From: Piliocolobus tephrosceles
Lineage: Eukaryota; Chordata; Mammalia; Primates; Cercopithecidae
Length of the DNA stretch: 64,000 bases
Reading direction: 5' to 3'
NCBI RefSeq assembly: GCF_002776525.5
Contig: NC_045434.1
Coordinates: forward strand, 119,882,525 to 119,946,524
Shown: positions 33,905-45,684 of the stretch, piece by piece
Layout of the letters: the number at the start of each line of letters is the position of its first letter
How positions within the stretch are numbered: the stretch's first letter is position 1
Made by a program: the position numbers and the translations under genes
The notes under the pieces: generated by a model
Database searches by the model: none
The model's input: the letters and a program-made list of their open reading frames with translations, nothing else
Told to the model about the DNA's origin: nothing

Positions 33905-34090
33905 ATAGTAATATCTAACATCTATTGAAAATCTACTATAAATCAGACTTTTGAACATTTGGGGTACTTTGCCTATCCTAATTTATGTGGTCTTCATAAA
34001 AACTCTGTGAGTTATTTACCCATGAAAAATCAAGTGAGGCATATAGAGATTCAATTAAATGCCCAAAGCCATAACCTATGATCCCTCGTT
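33905..34090 (-). mobile_element. MIR SINE, antisense
   Basis: 'acatctattgaaaatctactataaatcag', 'tatgtggtcttcataaaaactctgtgag' and 'aattaaatgcccaaagccataac' follow the reversed MIR. Confidence 0.65.
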
Positions 34091-34094
34091 AAAA

Positions 34095-35155
34095 AGTTCT
34101 TGACATTTCATGTTATCCAACCTGCTCACCAGGACAGGAGACTAGATAGAGATTTAATGTATAACCCTAGGTAGAAGTTAACTATTATACTAATTCCCCT
34201 AAATTCTACTGGTGATAAAGAGTCTGAAGAAGCCCAAATCCAGCCGAGGAGAGAACACTACTGCCATATGAAGTGTACTATACTGGATTCTAAGGGAAAA
34301 AGACAAGAAAAGTATAATACCTGGTTCCTGTCCTCCAAAGTTTTATATTCTAAGGATAAGCTTAGATATTCACATAAAACAATCAATTAGTAATTCAATC
34401 CAGCACCTATTTTTTCTATTCAATACCAAAGACATTTGCTAATAGCTTACTCTGTTTTACAAATTAACTAAAGATGCCAAAATCAAGGTCTTTATTCAAG
34501 AAGAAAAATGAGGAAAGTATGAGATCTGTTTGAAGGAAATCAAGGTTTATGGGGGAAATAACCTGTCAACTACCAATCAAAATTTCAATGTGGTCAATAC
34601 ACTCAGGAACTAGGTACCCAAGAGGAAGATGTGACTCACATTTCCTAGAAGACTAAGGAATGCTTGCCAAGAAAGGCAATTCTTAAGCTAAATCTTAAGG
34701 AATAAATCTGTAGTAATCCTATGAATCAAATATTTCTCACTCAAAAATATAAATTTTCATTCCTAAATAAAGCTAAATTGCATTTGACATTTCCTTGATA
34801 CATTGTAGCTCTGCAAGCCTGAGAGTATAGTCTACTCATGGACACAATTAAACTTCATATGTTGCAAATCAGTCTAACTTGGGGCATGACATTTGGAAAA
34901 TTAATTTAATAAAAGGTGCATTCCCAGGTCAATGGATAAATGATCTTCAAATCAGCACCCCTATGCTGGCTAATTCAAAGGCTCTTCAGTGGCTAGATAA
35001 ATACATAATTCTTCAGTTTTATACATTACAATGTCTTACTTTTCACACATTTCAGGAATCTAAGGATTTGGATATATATCATGGGTTATCATCATTATAA
35101 TTTTTAAGTAAGGTCAAAATCCAACATTTTGACATGTTCACCATTAGTGTACTTC
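34095..35155. other. No gene; possible very diverged L2 scraps
   Basis: 34270-34700 has faint antisense L2 flavour ('gttcctgtcctccaaagttttatattc', 'ttgccaagaaaggcaattcttaagctaaa'), too weak for a firm call. The remainder is unannotatable. Confidence 0.35.
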
Positions 35156-36334
35156 TTCAGGTGCATTCATTCTTTGAATACATCCACATTGAGAACCCAC
35201 TCAGTGCCAAGCTCTGTTCAGGGATTGAAGGATACAGATGTTAACAAGGAAAGCAAGATTCTAATTTTGAGGAAAACTACACTCTAACAGAGAAAACATG
35301 ACAATAAATATGTAGGAAGTGAATAAATAAGCTAATTTTAGATGATATTAATAATAAGTGCTATGAAGAAAGTAAATTTAAAGGGTAGTAGGTTAGAGAA
35401 TGAATTGGGGCTGTAGAAAAAAAAAAAAAAAAAAAAAGCTACTTTAGCTAGGATGACCTAAAAATCCCTCTCTGGTGATATGACATTTTAATCTAAGACT
35501 AGAATGATCAAAAAGTACCACCCATGAAAGATCTAGTAAAGAGAATTCCAGGAAGTAAAAACAAGTGCAAAGGCTCTAAGACAGAGACAATCTAGGGATG
35601 CTTGAGGGACAGAAGGAAAACCAGAGTGGCTGGAGAATAATCAAAAGAAATGAAGATGATCAGAGGTGAGGCCCCAGGAGAAGACTGTAGACAGATCTTA
35701 TAGGGTTTTAGAAAACGAGATTAAGAAGTTTGGATTTCCTTTCAATTACCATGGAAAGGCATTGAAAGAGGATAAGCAAGATAATAATGTGATTAGATTT
35801 AAACTTTGAAAAAAATTGTTCTTGCTACTGTGAAGCAAATTGACCATAAGAAAAAAAAAAAAAAAAAAAAGAATGAAAGTGGGAAAATGAATTAAGAAGC
35901 AAGTGCAGTTGTGCAAACATGAGGTGACGGTGGGTCAGAATAAAGTTGTAGGAGACAGTAAGATGCAGTCACATATGTCATGCACTTTGGAATTAACGCT
36001 AGCAACACACTTGTGCATTGGGGTTTTGGTTTGTCAGGGGATGAGGAGATGATAAAGATTAGGACCAGAAAAAAACTGAAAAAGAATTGGAAGGTAGAAA
36101 AATAGTTACTTTTTGCCATGATAAATTTGTGATGACAATATCACAATGTTGATATTATCATCATTGTGCCCGCCAAATAAATGAATATGCCAAATAAACT
36201 TCCAGAAGTATAATTCTGGAATTCAGAGGAAGGACGTAAAACCTGGGATTGGTATTTGGGAGTTAACATCATATAGAGGATATTTAAGTCCATGGAATTG
36301 ACTAATATAAAATTAAAAGAACACCGAGAGAGTA

Positions 36335-36653
36335 GGGCGAGATGGCTCACACCTTAATCTGAGCACTTTAGGAGGCCAAGGTGGGAGGATCACCTGAGGT
36401 CAAGAGTTTGAGATCAGCCTGACCAACATGGTGAAACCTCATCTCTACTAAAAATGCAAAATTAGCCAGATGTGGTGGCGAGTGCCTGTAATTCCAGCTA
36501 CTCGGGAGGCTGAGGCAGGAGAATTGCTTGAACCTGGGAGGCGGAGGTTGCACTGAGCCGAGATTGTGCCATTGCACTCCAGCCTGGGCAACAAGAGTGA
36601 AACGCCATCTAAAAAAAACCAAAAAAAACAAATAAACAAAAAAAAACACACAC
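36335..36653 (+). mobile_element. Alu SINE (S type)
   Basis: From 'gggcgagatggctcacacc' to an impure A-rich tail with C interruptions ending near 36653. It contains the AluS-like 'cacctgaggtcaagagtttgagatcagcctgacc'. It lies within L2. Confidence 0.9.
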
Positions 36654-36950
36654 ACAAAAAGGAAAGTGGGGAACTCAGACTGTGGTGGACTCCACCACCT
36701 TAGAATCTGACAAAGGAGCAAGAGACTGAGAAAGAACATTGGTGAGATAGGAGGAAATCAAGCAAATGTGACATCTTAAAGGCCTAGAGAAAAATTTCAA
36801 AAGGGATCCATTTGTCAGTGATTGCTGTGAGGTCAAGAAAAATAAGGATAAATTATTTACTCTTGGATGTTGTAAATTAGATGGCTGTAGTGACCTTACC
36901 GAGAATATTTCAGATGCTCAGTAGCAGAGAAAGTTCTATTAGCAGAATGT

Positions 36951-37372
36951 GTTAGCTAGCTATTGCCGTGTAACAAGCCACCACAAAAGTGAGTACATTA
37001 AAATAATGACTATGATTTCTATGGGTTAATTGAGTGGCTCTGCTAATCTGAGCCAGGCTCACCTGGTCTTACCTGGGCTACCTCATGCACCTACAATCAA
37101 TTAGTGAGGTAGTCTAGGGGTCAGCTGCTTTAGAATGGCCTTGGCTGTAAACATGTCTGTTTTGCAAGGTCTCAACCTCCCAAAGGACAGCCCTGGCAGT
37201 TTTCAGAATGGTGTCAGGATTCCAAGAACTCACTCATTACCTGCAAGCCATTTATGTGGAATCCACTCCCATGAATAAAATACTTCCCACCAGGTCCTAC
37301 CTCCATCACTGGGGGTCACATTTCCACCTGAGATTTGGAAGGTACACATATCCAAACCCTATCAAAGTTCAT
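36951..37372. mobile_element. Old repeat block, ending in MaLR-LTR-like sequence (antisense)
   Basis: The first part, 'gctagctattgccgtgtaacaagccaccac', is a recurrent primate repeat start that I recognise but cannot name. The second part (about 37240-37372), 'cccaccaggtcctacctcc', 'ggtcacatttccacctgagatttgg' and 'atatccaaaccctatca', is the reversed start of an MST/MLT1-type LTR. It interrupts the L2. Confidence 0.5.
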
Positions 37373-37859
37373 TCCAGAATCAGAGTGGGTGGAGACTACA
37401 AAGTTAAAGACCAAAGTTCATGAGTACAGGGAGGTTATTAATTAGAGTCCACAATGCAATTAAGTTGCCATAAGTTGGCCAGACAATTGAGAAGAGAATA
37501 GGAGGAGGTACATAGAGACAGTCACAAATATTTTGAAGACTTTTTCTGTAAAAAGTAACAGATAGACAGCTCCAAAAGCTAGAGATGCAGTGGAGTCAAG
37601 GGGTCTATTCTGTTTGTCTATTAAATTTTTGTTTTTTAAGATGGAATATGAAACAGTATGTTCACAGCCTGATTGAAATGATTCAGGAGGGAGAAAGAAT
37701 TCAAGAGATAAAAGGATACCCACGGAAACAAAGTCAATGAGTAGATAGGCCAAAATGCGAGGCGTTGGCCTTACACAGAGCAGGGACATGTCTTTAAGAG
37801 TAACAGACGGGGAGAAAAAGAGTACAACATGTGCTAACTTGGTCTCCTTCATGTTGAAT

Positions 37860-39110
37860 TAGATGTTAAATTCAGAATTCTTAAGGATTAAGAAAACCCT
37901 AGCAGCTCAGGGAAGTCTTATTAAAAAAAAAAAAAAAAAAAAAAAAACACCTGCTTACAAATCAAAATTACAGAGGACTGTTCATACCATGGGAGTTTAC
38001 TTCTGCTATGAACTAAAGCTGTTAAGAGGAAAAGACAAACATTAGTTCAGAAGAATCACCTGGGATCAGTGTCTTAATTCTAGAAATCAAAATATTTCAC
38101 AATGACTTGAAAACCTGTGGATAGGTATCCAGTGAGGTAAGCTGTGTTTTTAAAAAAGTCACACATCAATGTTAAATGCTGTCCATTGTACATTATTACC
38201 ATACTCCTAGGATGTTAAATTTTGAGTATGCAATATTGAACATCTTTTATTTCATTAATCACTTGAGGAATTGAAATGCCATTCAGTTGAAGATTGCTTA
38301 AATTTACAAAGCACTGCATGCATAAGAAATTCATCAACTCACTGTAGAGAGCTGTTGAACAAATTGTCCATGACTTGGGTCAAATATCTTTGAGTGCCTA
38401 ATACCATCTAGGCAAATTAGTACAGATGGAGGTGGCTGGGGGAGAAAACCCTTACAAAATTAAACCTTTAAAGCCTGAGTTCATTATGCAGTTTTTACAA
38501 AATTTTAGACATTAAATTGCAGATTGAGAAGGAGCTTTGTATGGCTGCAATGAATTTGACATGTATAGTGACTGTTTCAAAATCAGAGGTTTTCATTCAA
38601 AATCAGGTTATAATTTCGCTGAGAATTCAGACTGACTAAATATCTAAAACCGAATTTTTTTCTGTCAATTGTTAGGCCTTTCTTTTCACATGAGTTGAAG
38701 CCAATACAAGATAACTTCTAGGTCAAGAATAGAAGCACCTTAATTTCAAAAGCTTCCCTGTAAAATCTTCCCTATGTATGACTTCCTCCTAGGTCAATTG
38801 CCTCAAGCTGTCCATGAGGATCTTAACAGGAGCAACTAAACACAATGTGGGGTTCTTTAAGGAGTTCCTGACTTCTGTTTGCTGTTAGAGAAAACATTCC
38901 AAAATCAAAACTGTTTCAATACTCTTTATCTGGCTCTAGGAATGTCTGGCACAGCCATCACACAGAGAGAGGGATGAGCAGATAGTGGGAGATACAGTGA
39001 GGAAGACTCACCACAAATAGACCAATCGACCACCAGGAACAAACAGCACAAGAAAAGAAAAGCCAGCTGAACACACCAGAGGCAGGATAGAAACAAGGCG
39101 AGTTTGATTT
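37860..39110. other. No recognisable gene; poly-A tract
   Basis: A 26-base A run at 37922-37947 has no attached SINE that I can identify. The rest is AT-rich with no supported feature. Confidence 0.45.
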
Positions 39111-39596
39111 ACTAGTGTTAACATTTATTGAGCACCTATATGAAACAGACGTGGTTCAGAAATAGAGATGGGGAAGGGGTACATAGCAAGGAAGACATAT
39201 AACCATAAAATATTAATGTAACACAATGGTAAAGCCATACACAGGATTTCAAGGGTGCCCAGAAGAGGGATACATGACCAAGTCTGGGACACCAGAGTGG
39301 ATATGCTGGGAGACATGTTGCCTGAGCTGTATCTTTAGGGGATGGATAGGAATTAGTGAGGTAAAATAGAAAATCTTGAGGTAAGGCAAAGCAAAGTTCC
39401 AAGGGCGTGAAACATCATAATCTTTATCAGAAAAGTACAAGCAGTGAGGCTAGAGTGGTTAACAGACTAGGTCATGGAGATCATTGTTTGCTAAATCTGA
39501 ACTTTATTCAGTAGTTAATAATTTTTTTTCAGATTTCTGAGTACAGGAGTGACATAATTTGAAGATGTCGAGACGGGAGACAAAGAAATCAGTGAA

Positions 39597-39895
39597 ACGC
39601 CAGACATGGTGGCTCACCCCTGTAATCCCAGCCCTCTGCGAGGCTGAGATCAGAGATTGCATATAAACCCAGGAGTTTGATACCAGCCTGGGAAACCCAG
39701 TCGCTACAAAAAATCAATCAATAAAGAAATAAAATATTAGCCTGGAATAGGGGTGCACACCTGTGGTCCCAGCTAGTCTATAGACTGAGTTGGAAAAGTC
39801 GCCTGGGCCTGGAGGTCAAGTCTGCAGTGACCCATGATTGTGCCACTGCATTCCAGCCTGGAAGACAGAGCAAGATCCTGTCTCAAAAAATAATA
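39597..39895 (+). mobile_element. AluJ-like SINE
   Basis: A diverged Alu from 'cgccagacatggtggctcacc' to 'gcaagatcctgtctcaaaaaataataat', with the older AluJ-style 'aggagtttgataccagcctggg'. Confidence 0.85.
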
Positions 39896-41967
39896 ATGAC
39901 AATAATCAGGAAAGAGTTCAGAATGTATATATAAAAAGGAAGGGCCCATATAGAAAAAAATAAATGATAAAGTTGATGGGATTTGGCAGATTTATGGAAA
40001 TGCAAGCAATTTTATTTTTTAAAAAAGTGAGGGAAGTGTGGGGTAGAGCAGGGACTAGGTACTGCTAGAAGTGTCATGATCAAGAGGACAGATAGGGAAA
40101 GCAGCTTAAACTCATCCCTGAAAATTTTGAAGTCCTTCTTCTATAAGAGAAGTCCATGTGGAGGTGATCCCAGAAGTCTGCAAATAGAGTCTAAAGCAGA
40201 TACAGGGATAACTTGTTTTATTGTGCTTCACTTTGTTATGCTTTGTAGATGCCTTTTTTTTTTTTTTTTAATAAATTGGAGGTTTGTGACAACCCTGCAT
40301 TGAGCAAGTCTATTGGCACCATTTTTTCAATAGCATGTGCTGTTTTCATGTCTCTATATCACATTTTAGTAATTCCTACAATATTTCAAACTTTTTCATC
40401 ATTATTATATCTGTTATGGTGATCTGTGATCAGCGATCTTTGATGCTACTATTGTAATTGTTTTAGGGCATCACAAAGTGTGCCCATATAAGATGGAGAA
40501 TTTACTCAATAAATGTGTGTGTTCTAACTGCTCCACCAACCGGCCCTTCCTTCATCTTTGTCTACACAGACCTCCTTATCTCCTGAGACAAAACAATACT
40601 GAAATTAGGCCAATTAATAACCCTACGATGGCCTCTAAGTGTTCAAGTGAAAGACAGAGTTGCACATCTCTCACTTTAAATCAAAAGCTAGAAATGATTG
40701 AGCTTAGTGAGGCAGGCATGTCAAAAGCAAAGATGGGCTGAAAACTAGGCCTCTTGCACCAAACAGCCAAATTGTGAATGCAAAGAAAGCTATTGAAGAA
40801 AATTTAAAGTGCTACTCCAGTAAACACACAAATGATAGGAAAGTGAAACAGGCTTATTGCTGATATGAAACCAGTTTTAGTAATCTGGATAGATCAAACC
40901 AGCCACAACATTCCCTTGAGCCAGGCCTAATCCAGAGCAAGGCCCTAACTCTTCAATTTTATGAAGTCTGAGAGGGGTGGGGAAACTGCAGAAGAAAAGT
41001 TTGAAACTAGCAGAGGTTGGCACATGAGGTTTAAGGAAAGAAGCTATTGCTGTAACATTAAAGTACAAGGTGAAGGAGCAAGCTCTGATGTATAAGCTGC
41101 AACATGGTTCTCCAAGAAGATCTAGGTAAGACAATTGATGATTATGGCTACACTAAACAACAGATTTTCAATGCAGGCAAAACAGCCTTATATTTGAAGA
41201 AGATGCATCTAGGACTTTTATAGCTAGAGAGAAGACGTTAATGCCTGACTTCAAAGCTTCAAAGGAGAGACTAACTCTCTTGTTAGAGACTTATGCAGCT
41301 GGTGACTTTAAATTAAAGCCAATACTCAGTTACCATTCCAAAAACCCTAGGAACATCAAGAGTTATGCTAAATCTACTCTGCCTATGCTCTACAAACGGA
41401 TCATTAAAGTCTGGATGACAGTACATCTATTTACAACATGGTTTACTAAATATTTCAAGCCATTGAGACTCACCACTCAGAAATAAAGGCTCCCTTTCAA
41501 AATTATTACCGATCACTGATAATGCTTCTGGTCACCCAAGAGCTCTGATGGAGGTGTCCAAGGAAATTCATGTTGTTTTCATGCTGCTAACAAAACATCC
41601 ATTTTGCAATTAGATCTAGGAGTAATTACTCTCATTTCATAAGGTTGTAGCCAATATAGATAGATTCCTCTTATGAATCTGGGCAATATAAATTGAAAAT
41701 CTTCTGGAAATGATTCTCCATTCTAGATGCCATTAAGAAAACCGTGATCCATGGAGGAGGTTAAAATATCAACATTAACAGGTGTTTAGAAGATGTTGAT
41801 TCTAACCCTCCTGCGTGACTTTGGGAGGTCCAAAGCATCAGTGGGGAAAGTAACTGAAGATGTGGTAGAAATAGCAAGAGGGTTAGAATTATAAGTGGAG
41901 TCTGAAGATGGTACTGGATTGTTGACAATCTCATGATGAAACTTCAATGAATAAGGAGTGGCTTCTT

Positions 41968-42283
41968 TTTTTTTTTTTTTTTTTTGAGACGGAGTCTCGC
42001 TCTGTCGCCCAGGCTGGAGTGCAGTGGCTGGATCTTAGCTCTCTGCAAGCTCCGCCTCCCGGGTTTACACCATTCTCCTGCCTTAGCCTGCCTCAGCCTC
42101 GCCTCCCGAGTAGCTGGGACTACAGGCGCCCGCCACCTCGCCCCGCTAGTTTTTTGTATTTTTTAGTAGAGATGGCGTTTCACCGGGTTAGCCAGGATGG
42201 TCGCGATTTCCTGACCTCGTGATCCATCCGTCTTGGCCTCCCAAAGTGCTGGGATTACAGGCTTGAGCCACTGCGCCCAGCCT
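41968..42283 (-). mobile_element. AluY-type SINE, Old World monkey lineage, antisense
   Basis: A young antisense Alu from poly-T to 'gcttgagccactgcgcccagcct', again with CTCAAGCC in sense orientation. Flanked by GGAGTGGCTTCTT (41955-41967) and GGAGTAGCTTCTT (42284-42296), a 13-bp target duplication with one change. A small internal duplication 'cctgccttagcctgcctcagcctcg' is present. Confidence 0.94.
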
Positions 42284-42394
42284 GGAGTAGCTTCTTATGA
42301 ATGATCAAAGGAAGTGGTTTCTTGAGATGGAATCTACTCCCGGTGAAGGTAACTGTGAACATCGTTGAAAGAACAACAAAGGATTTAGAATATT

Positions 42395-42555
42395 ATATAT
42401 AATATATATTATATATGTAACGAACCTGCACGCTTATATACATAATTATATATATATATGTAATATTACACTTTAAGTTCTGAGATACATGTACAGAACG
42501 TGCAGGTTTGTTACATAGGTATACATGTGCCATGGTAGTTTCCTGCACCTTAGTT
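42395..42555 (-). mobile_element. Small L1 3' end with inverted head, antisense
   Basis: 'ttacactttaagttctgagatacatg' and 'cgtgcaggtttgttacataggtatacatgtgccatggt' are the antisense L1PA-type 3' end. Just before, 'gtaacgaacctgcacg' is the same L1 end in sense orientation, separated by AT-rich 'tatata' sequence. The result is a palindromic insertion inside Tigger1. Confidence 0.8.
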
Positions 42556-43214
42556 AACATAACAGCAAAAAGGTTTGAGAGGATTAACCAGTTATGAAAG
42601 AATTTCTACTATGGGTAAAATGGTATTAAACAGCATTACATGCTATAGAGAAGTATTTCTCAAAAGGAAGATGTGGCAAACTTAATTATCTTATATTAAG
42701 GAATTGCCACAGTAAACCCAGCCTTCAGCAACCACCACCCTGATCAGTCAGCAGCCATCAACATCAAGGCAAGATGCTCCACCAGCAGAGATTATGACTT
42801 GCTAAGGGCTCAGATGATTATTAGCATTTTTAGCAATAACACTTTTTAATTAAATTGTATACATTACTTTTTTAGACATAATTCTATTGTATACTTAATA
42901 GACTACAGTATAGTGCAAATATAACTTTTATGTGAACTATGAAAACTTAAAAAAATTATGTGATTTACTTTATTTCCATATTCTCTTTATTATATTCATA
43001 TGGAACAGAACTGGGGTTGTGTACTTCCTGAGGTACATACCTCTCTGAGGTATGCCAGTATAAAGGTGATTTGTACCATAAGAAAACACCTAGGACACCT
43101 ATGGATTTTAAAAAATTAAAAAATAAAATAAATAAAAGAAACATAAGGGAGTATATACAATGAACCAGACTTTGGGGCATCTGAAAGATTAAATGGCATA
43201 AACCTACTAGGGTT

Positions 43215-45050
43215 GAGATAGTAGTTAACATGTCACATCCATATCTGCAGACTTTAGATAAAAATATGATCTTTCGGACTGAAGTAGTTTGTTCTGTGGC
43301 TAGTCAAATACCATACAGGGAAAACCACTAATCTTCACATTCAACTTGTGCTATCATCAAAATCAAACTAAGCTAGATAAAATTTGACAATCTTATTTTC
43401 AATTACTTCTAATCAATGAAATCCAGTGTTTGTGTTCAACTCTTCTTTAAAGCTTTTCCAATAACCTTTGGTTACTATGAATCAACTAGTTAGTTAAAGC
43501 CATTGAAGAACTTTTTATCTGAAAAATGAAATTTTGGATCAGGATTTTAATAGTTTGAATGGTATTAGAACTACTAATTATTATACTACATTGAATAATC
43601 CATTAACTGTTGTTCAAATATAGTAAATCTTTATAAAGTGTAGCCTAAAAATATTTGAGCCAATATTTCATAAAATTCTGCTTATGAAAAATATCTTCCT
43701 GGGTTAAAAAAACTACCTAATTCTTTGCTTAGAAGATAGAACTGAAATACCAGGGCTTATTACATAATCTGAAATCTACTTCTCTCTGGTAGGCTTTCAA
43801 AGATGTACCTCAGACATATTTGTTAGCTGTCCTCGGTAGCAGGATAAGCTAAAATCTCTTTTCTTAATTGTGAAATCTCTGCATCTGTGTTGCCGTGTTA
43901 TATGCCCATGTTCTGCTCCTGTAGTTATTATAAAGCCAAATTTACAGTAATTAAGAGACAACTACCCACTTACAACTATAAGACCAGCTCTCTAATGGGA
44001 AAGGAAACAACTCACCAAGGCTGAAATCAAATCCTTTTAATGGGCTTTCAACTTGCCCGGGAGGAGATCTATTCCAAGCATAAACACAGCCTTCCAGAGA
44101 TAGTCTTTTTATGTTGCTCTTAAATGTCTAATAGGTATTCCACATCAGCTGTGAACTTGTGAACCCAGAAGGGATTTAAGGGTTTTTATAAGTTCAGTGC
44201 AGTGTAGAACACACACATATATACATTAAAAGCAACCATAGCCATTGTACTATCATTGCTGTAAAACCCACTGTCTAGTATCCTTATGTGCTAAAAAAAA
44301 AAATTATTTTTAAATTTACAATGTAAAAATACCTACAAAAACATCTACAAAAATACCTCTATAAAATCAACCTTAATATAAAAACATTTAGGAACTGAAT
44401 GGCATGTTGTTTTGTACAGTTGAATTTTTCAGTCAGATATGCATTTTATTACCTTTATTTAAGAACTCTACATAATAAACTTATTCCTCAATAGCATGAA
44501 TTCTTTGTAATGTTGATTTTTTTAAAGGCATTCCGATCTTGAAAGTACTAGCTGAAACCCTTTGTTAGCCCTTGGGGACTAGTAACTTCACAACTTCCGA
44601 AAGAAGTATTTAAATTATCATACTTAAATTCTAATACTTAAATCTCTATTTATGTGGCAGATATGATCTTGAAAAGGTCTATAAAGTAAGAATTTTAAAA
44701 TAAATTACAACATAGTAAATAACTGGAGAATTGGCTAATTAAGTAAAATATAGCTAATAGTAAATTCTTTTACATGGTGGCTCCTTCAAGAAATTGAAAA
44801 AAGTAAGATCATTTAATAAATTGGTTTTGTAAATTTAGATTTTTGTGTATGAGATTTGCTGAAACTCAGGCGGATTTCCACATCTCCTTGCTGAGGAAGA
44901 AAGCATTCTAATTGCATGAGCTGGGGCTTTGGTGAGATTGCTCAATCTTTTTAACACTGGATAGATAGGTTGCTTTTAAAAAATATCACTTCTATAATGG
45001 CTGGCCAGGTTAATGCCTCTACTTTCCTGTTTGTTTGTCTCAAATATCTA
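43215..45050. other. No recognisable gene or repeat
   Basis: AT-rich sequence without frames over about 60 codons and without a repeat I can name. A poly-A run lies at 44294-44304. Confidence 0.45.
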
Positions 45051-45054
45051 TGTA

Positions 45055-45330
45055 TCAGGAACAGTTTTTAGCTGTAAACAACAGAGCTCATTCCATCCAA
45101 TATATAGAACAAAAGTATGCATCAAAGTTGATGAGAAGGAAAGCTGAAGATATCTAGCACGCATACTATGCAGCCAGGAAGAATAGTTGAATTACACCTA
45201 TAAAATGCTCCAGTAAAGTTCTCACTGCCACCACCACAGTCCGAGTTTGCACTACCCACCCACAGCATGGGGCTGTAACCCCAGGATGACTTGCTTCTGT
45301 GACTTCTGAAAGCTATTACCTTCACAAGAT
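45055..45330. other. Possible old interspersed repeat
   Basis: 'tttttagctgtaaacaacagagctcattcc' resembles the start of the repeat group also seen near 50285 and 54975 ('gacagaaactcaaacttaaaag'). The relationship is weak. A 67-codon antisense frame here is unremarkable. Confidence 0.3.
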
Positions 45331-45661
45331 TTAATTCCCTTTGGTGTTACTGCTTCATGTCATTCTCTTCTGAACTAAGTCCCAGCTGGATTTCCTCCAA
45401 CCTGCATTCTAGCTTTAATGAAAAGTGGGAAAGCATTTCTGTCTTCTACCTTAAAATGATATACTGTGAGGGATTCCATCAGGGGTATTCATAAGGGCCT
45501 TGGAAGGCAGTAAACAAGACAAATATTCACTAGATGCCCCGCATAGCATAAATAAACTCCATTTTCCCATGCCTAAACTTCCAACCAGTAACAACCGCAC
45601 AATAAATGCTTATATCTAACATAACGCAACTATTGTTTTCGAAAACGAAAATGCACTTGCT

Positions 45662-45684
45662 ATTGTCCCCTTTTCGGGGACAAT
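45662..45684. other. Perfect 9-bp hairpin
   Basis: ATTGTCCCC, a 5-base loop TTTTC, then GGGGACAAT. The stem is perfect and GC-rich in an AT-rich context, and a neighbouring palindrome TTTTCGAAAA lies at about 45639-45648. Confidence 0.85.

Larger units (their letters stand above)
35160..37850 (-). mobile_element. Long LINE-2 (L2), antisense, with two insertions
   Basis: From the reversed L2 tail ('gagaacccactcagtgccaagctctgttcagg') through antisense ORF2 ('gaagtaaaaacaagtgcaaaggc', 'atagggttttagaaaacgag', 'catatagaggatatttaagtccatgg'), past an Alu (36335-36653), to 'ttggtgagataggaggaaa' and, beyond an old-repeat insert (36951-37372), 'gagtagataggcc' and 'ttggccttacacagagcaggga'. About 1.9 kb of L2 is retained, which is long for this family. 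No coding frame survives. Poly-A runs at 35418-35439 and 35850-35870 are secondary. Confidence 0.7.
40620..42780 (+). pseudogene. Broken Tigger1 transposase, second copy
   Basis: Relics of the pogo-type DDE enzyme. The N-terminal helix-turn-helix region reads TSLTLNQKLEMIELSEAGMS near 40665-40725. PDFKASKERLTLLLETYAAG lies at 41244-41303, and a TDNASGHPRAL block with the second catalytic acid near 41510-41545. Stops and indels separate them and the C-terminal part is split by the Alu and L1 insertions. It is non-functional. Confidence 0.72.
40203..43058 (+). mobile_element. Tigger1-type DNA transposon, both ends present
   Basis: Bounded by TA on both sides (40201-40202 and 43059-43060). The left end is 'cagggataacttgttttattgtgcttcac' and the right end 'ctgaggtatgccag', the degraded inverted ends of Tigger1. 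The interior aligns with 1-3795: 'actttaaatcaaaagct', 'gactttaaattaaagccaatactcag', 'ggtagaaatagcaagag'. It is shorter by small deletions, for example near 41635-41660 where the other copy has its tubulin insertion site. An Alu and an L1 fragment have inserted near the right end. Confidence 0.9.
39115..43210 (-). mobile_element. LINE-2 (L2), antisense, host to an AluJ and a complete Tigger1
   Basis: Starts with the reversed L2 tail ('acatttattgagcacctatatgaaacag'), continues 'aagggcgtgaaacatcataatc', 'gtacaggagtgacataatttgaa', and after the AluJ 'cctgaaaattttgaagtcc' and 'gtccatgtggaggtgatcccagaagtc'. It appears to resume after the Tigger1 with 'aagggagtatatacaatgaacc' and 'ctttggggcatctg', in L2 order. 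Only 39115-39596, 39896-40202 and 43059-43210 belong to it. Confidence 0.62.

Noticed and set aside
36368..36739. 123-codon antisense frame with a hydrophobic start
   Set aside because: Translation of an Alu read in antisense; the same typical Alu peptides appear at 15952-16251 and 63575-63889.
37460..37852. 130-codon antisense frame
   Set aside because: It lies in antisense L2; the frame is chance survival in a diverged LINE.
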